Shown here one piece after another: positions 7,047-7,155 of a DNA stretch of 7,155 bases. A program made the position numbers and the translations under genes. Location: the NCBI GenBank assembly GCA_003646305.1, contig QNFJ01000111.1, positions 1 through 7,155 on the forward strand, read 5' to 3'. How positions within the stretch are numbered: position 1 is the stretch's first letter; every line of letters begins with the position of its first letter. Source of the stretch: Gammaproteobacteria bacterium. GTDB lineage: Bacteria > Pseudomonadota > Gammaproteobacteria > Methylococcales > UBA2780. The notes under the pieces were generated by a model, which saw only the letters and a program-made list of their open reading frames with translations, did not search any database and had not been told where the DNA came from.

Positions 7047-7133
7047 GCCCGGGTGGTGAAATTGGTAGACACAAGGGACTTAAAATCCCTCGACTTAACG
7101 GTCGTGCCGGTTCGATTCCGGCCCCGGGCACCA
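7047..7133 (+). tRNA. leuZ: tRNA-Leu, anticodon UAA
   Basis: A complete 87-base class II tRNA with encoded CCA. The acceptor stem GCCCGGG (7047-7053) pairs with CCCGGGC (7123-7129), discriminator A7130, CCA 7131-7133. The anticodon stem AGGGA/TCCCT (7074-7078, 7086-7090) encloses loop CTTAAAA, and the anticodon TAA is at 7081-7083, reading leucine UUA (and UUG by wobble). A variable arm (CGAC...GTCG, 7091-7104) and the A discriminator fit leucine. The T arm GCCGG-TTCGATT-CCGGC is perfect. It follows the regulator stop by 57 bases, in which I see no terminator and no convincing promoter. Confidence 0.97.
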
Positions 7134-7155
7134 TACAAGACAAGGCTTTCAGCGA

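Noticed and set aside
7047..7155. Integration (att) site at the 3' end of tRNA-Leu or tRNA-Ser
   Set aside because: tRNA 3' ends are common att sites, but no integrase or repeated 3'-end fragment is present in the window.

Overview
This window reads as a piece of ordinary gammaproteobacterial chromosome. The evidence is the block mupP-ubiG-mtaD divergent from mtnA (the arrangement I recall from Pseudomonas aeruginosa around PA3172-PA3169), a GacA/UvrY-type response regulator, a YccA-type BI-1 protein and a crcB-serS neighbourhood. Base composition is moderate, with AT-rich gaps. I see no transposase, integrase, phage gene, CRISPR array or toxin-antitoxin pair. I cannot name the genus.

Layout. 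Positions 1-2240 (minus strand) hold a tightly packed run transcribed right to left: mtaD (MTA/SAH deaminase), then ubiG (ubiquinone O-methyltransferase), then the start of a HAD phosphatase, probably mupP, that leaves the window at position 1. Going right from a 33-bp gap, the plus strand carries mtnA (methylthioribose-1-phosphate isomerase, TTG start), crcB (fluoride channel) and a DUF190 gene, closely spaced or overlapping, then serS after a 38-bp AT-rich gap. A perfect 21-bp-arm hairpin at 5292-5339 ends serS and the convergent yccA-like gene (minus strand) alike. A gap of about 170 bp with outward-facing promoter candidates leads to tRNA-Ser(UGA), a gacA/uvrY-type regulator and tRNA-Leu(UAA), all on the plus strand.

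How the genes fit together. MtaD and MtnA are two steps of the deaminase branch of methionine salvage: MTA is deaminated to methylthioinosine, a phosphorylase encoded elsewhere would release methylthioribose-1-phosphate, and MtnA isomerises it. MtaD may also act on S-adenosylhomocysteine, the by-product of SAM-dependent methylases such as its neighbour UbiG, so the divergent pair is loosely united by SAM by-product metabolism. CrcB and the DUF190 protein form a likely functional pair. serS lies about 0.9 kb from a tRNA that its product charges.

The most useful corrections to automatic calling are four starts: mtnA at TTG 2274, ubiG at 904, crcB at 3310, and above all the regulator at 6342, because the longest open frame runs backwards through the tRNA-Ser gene. 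I did not find a convincing undescribed system. The findings are mostly about architecture and regulation.
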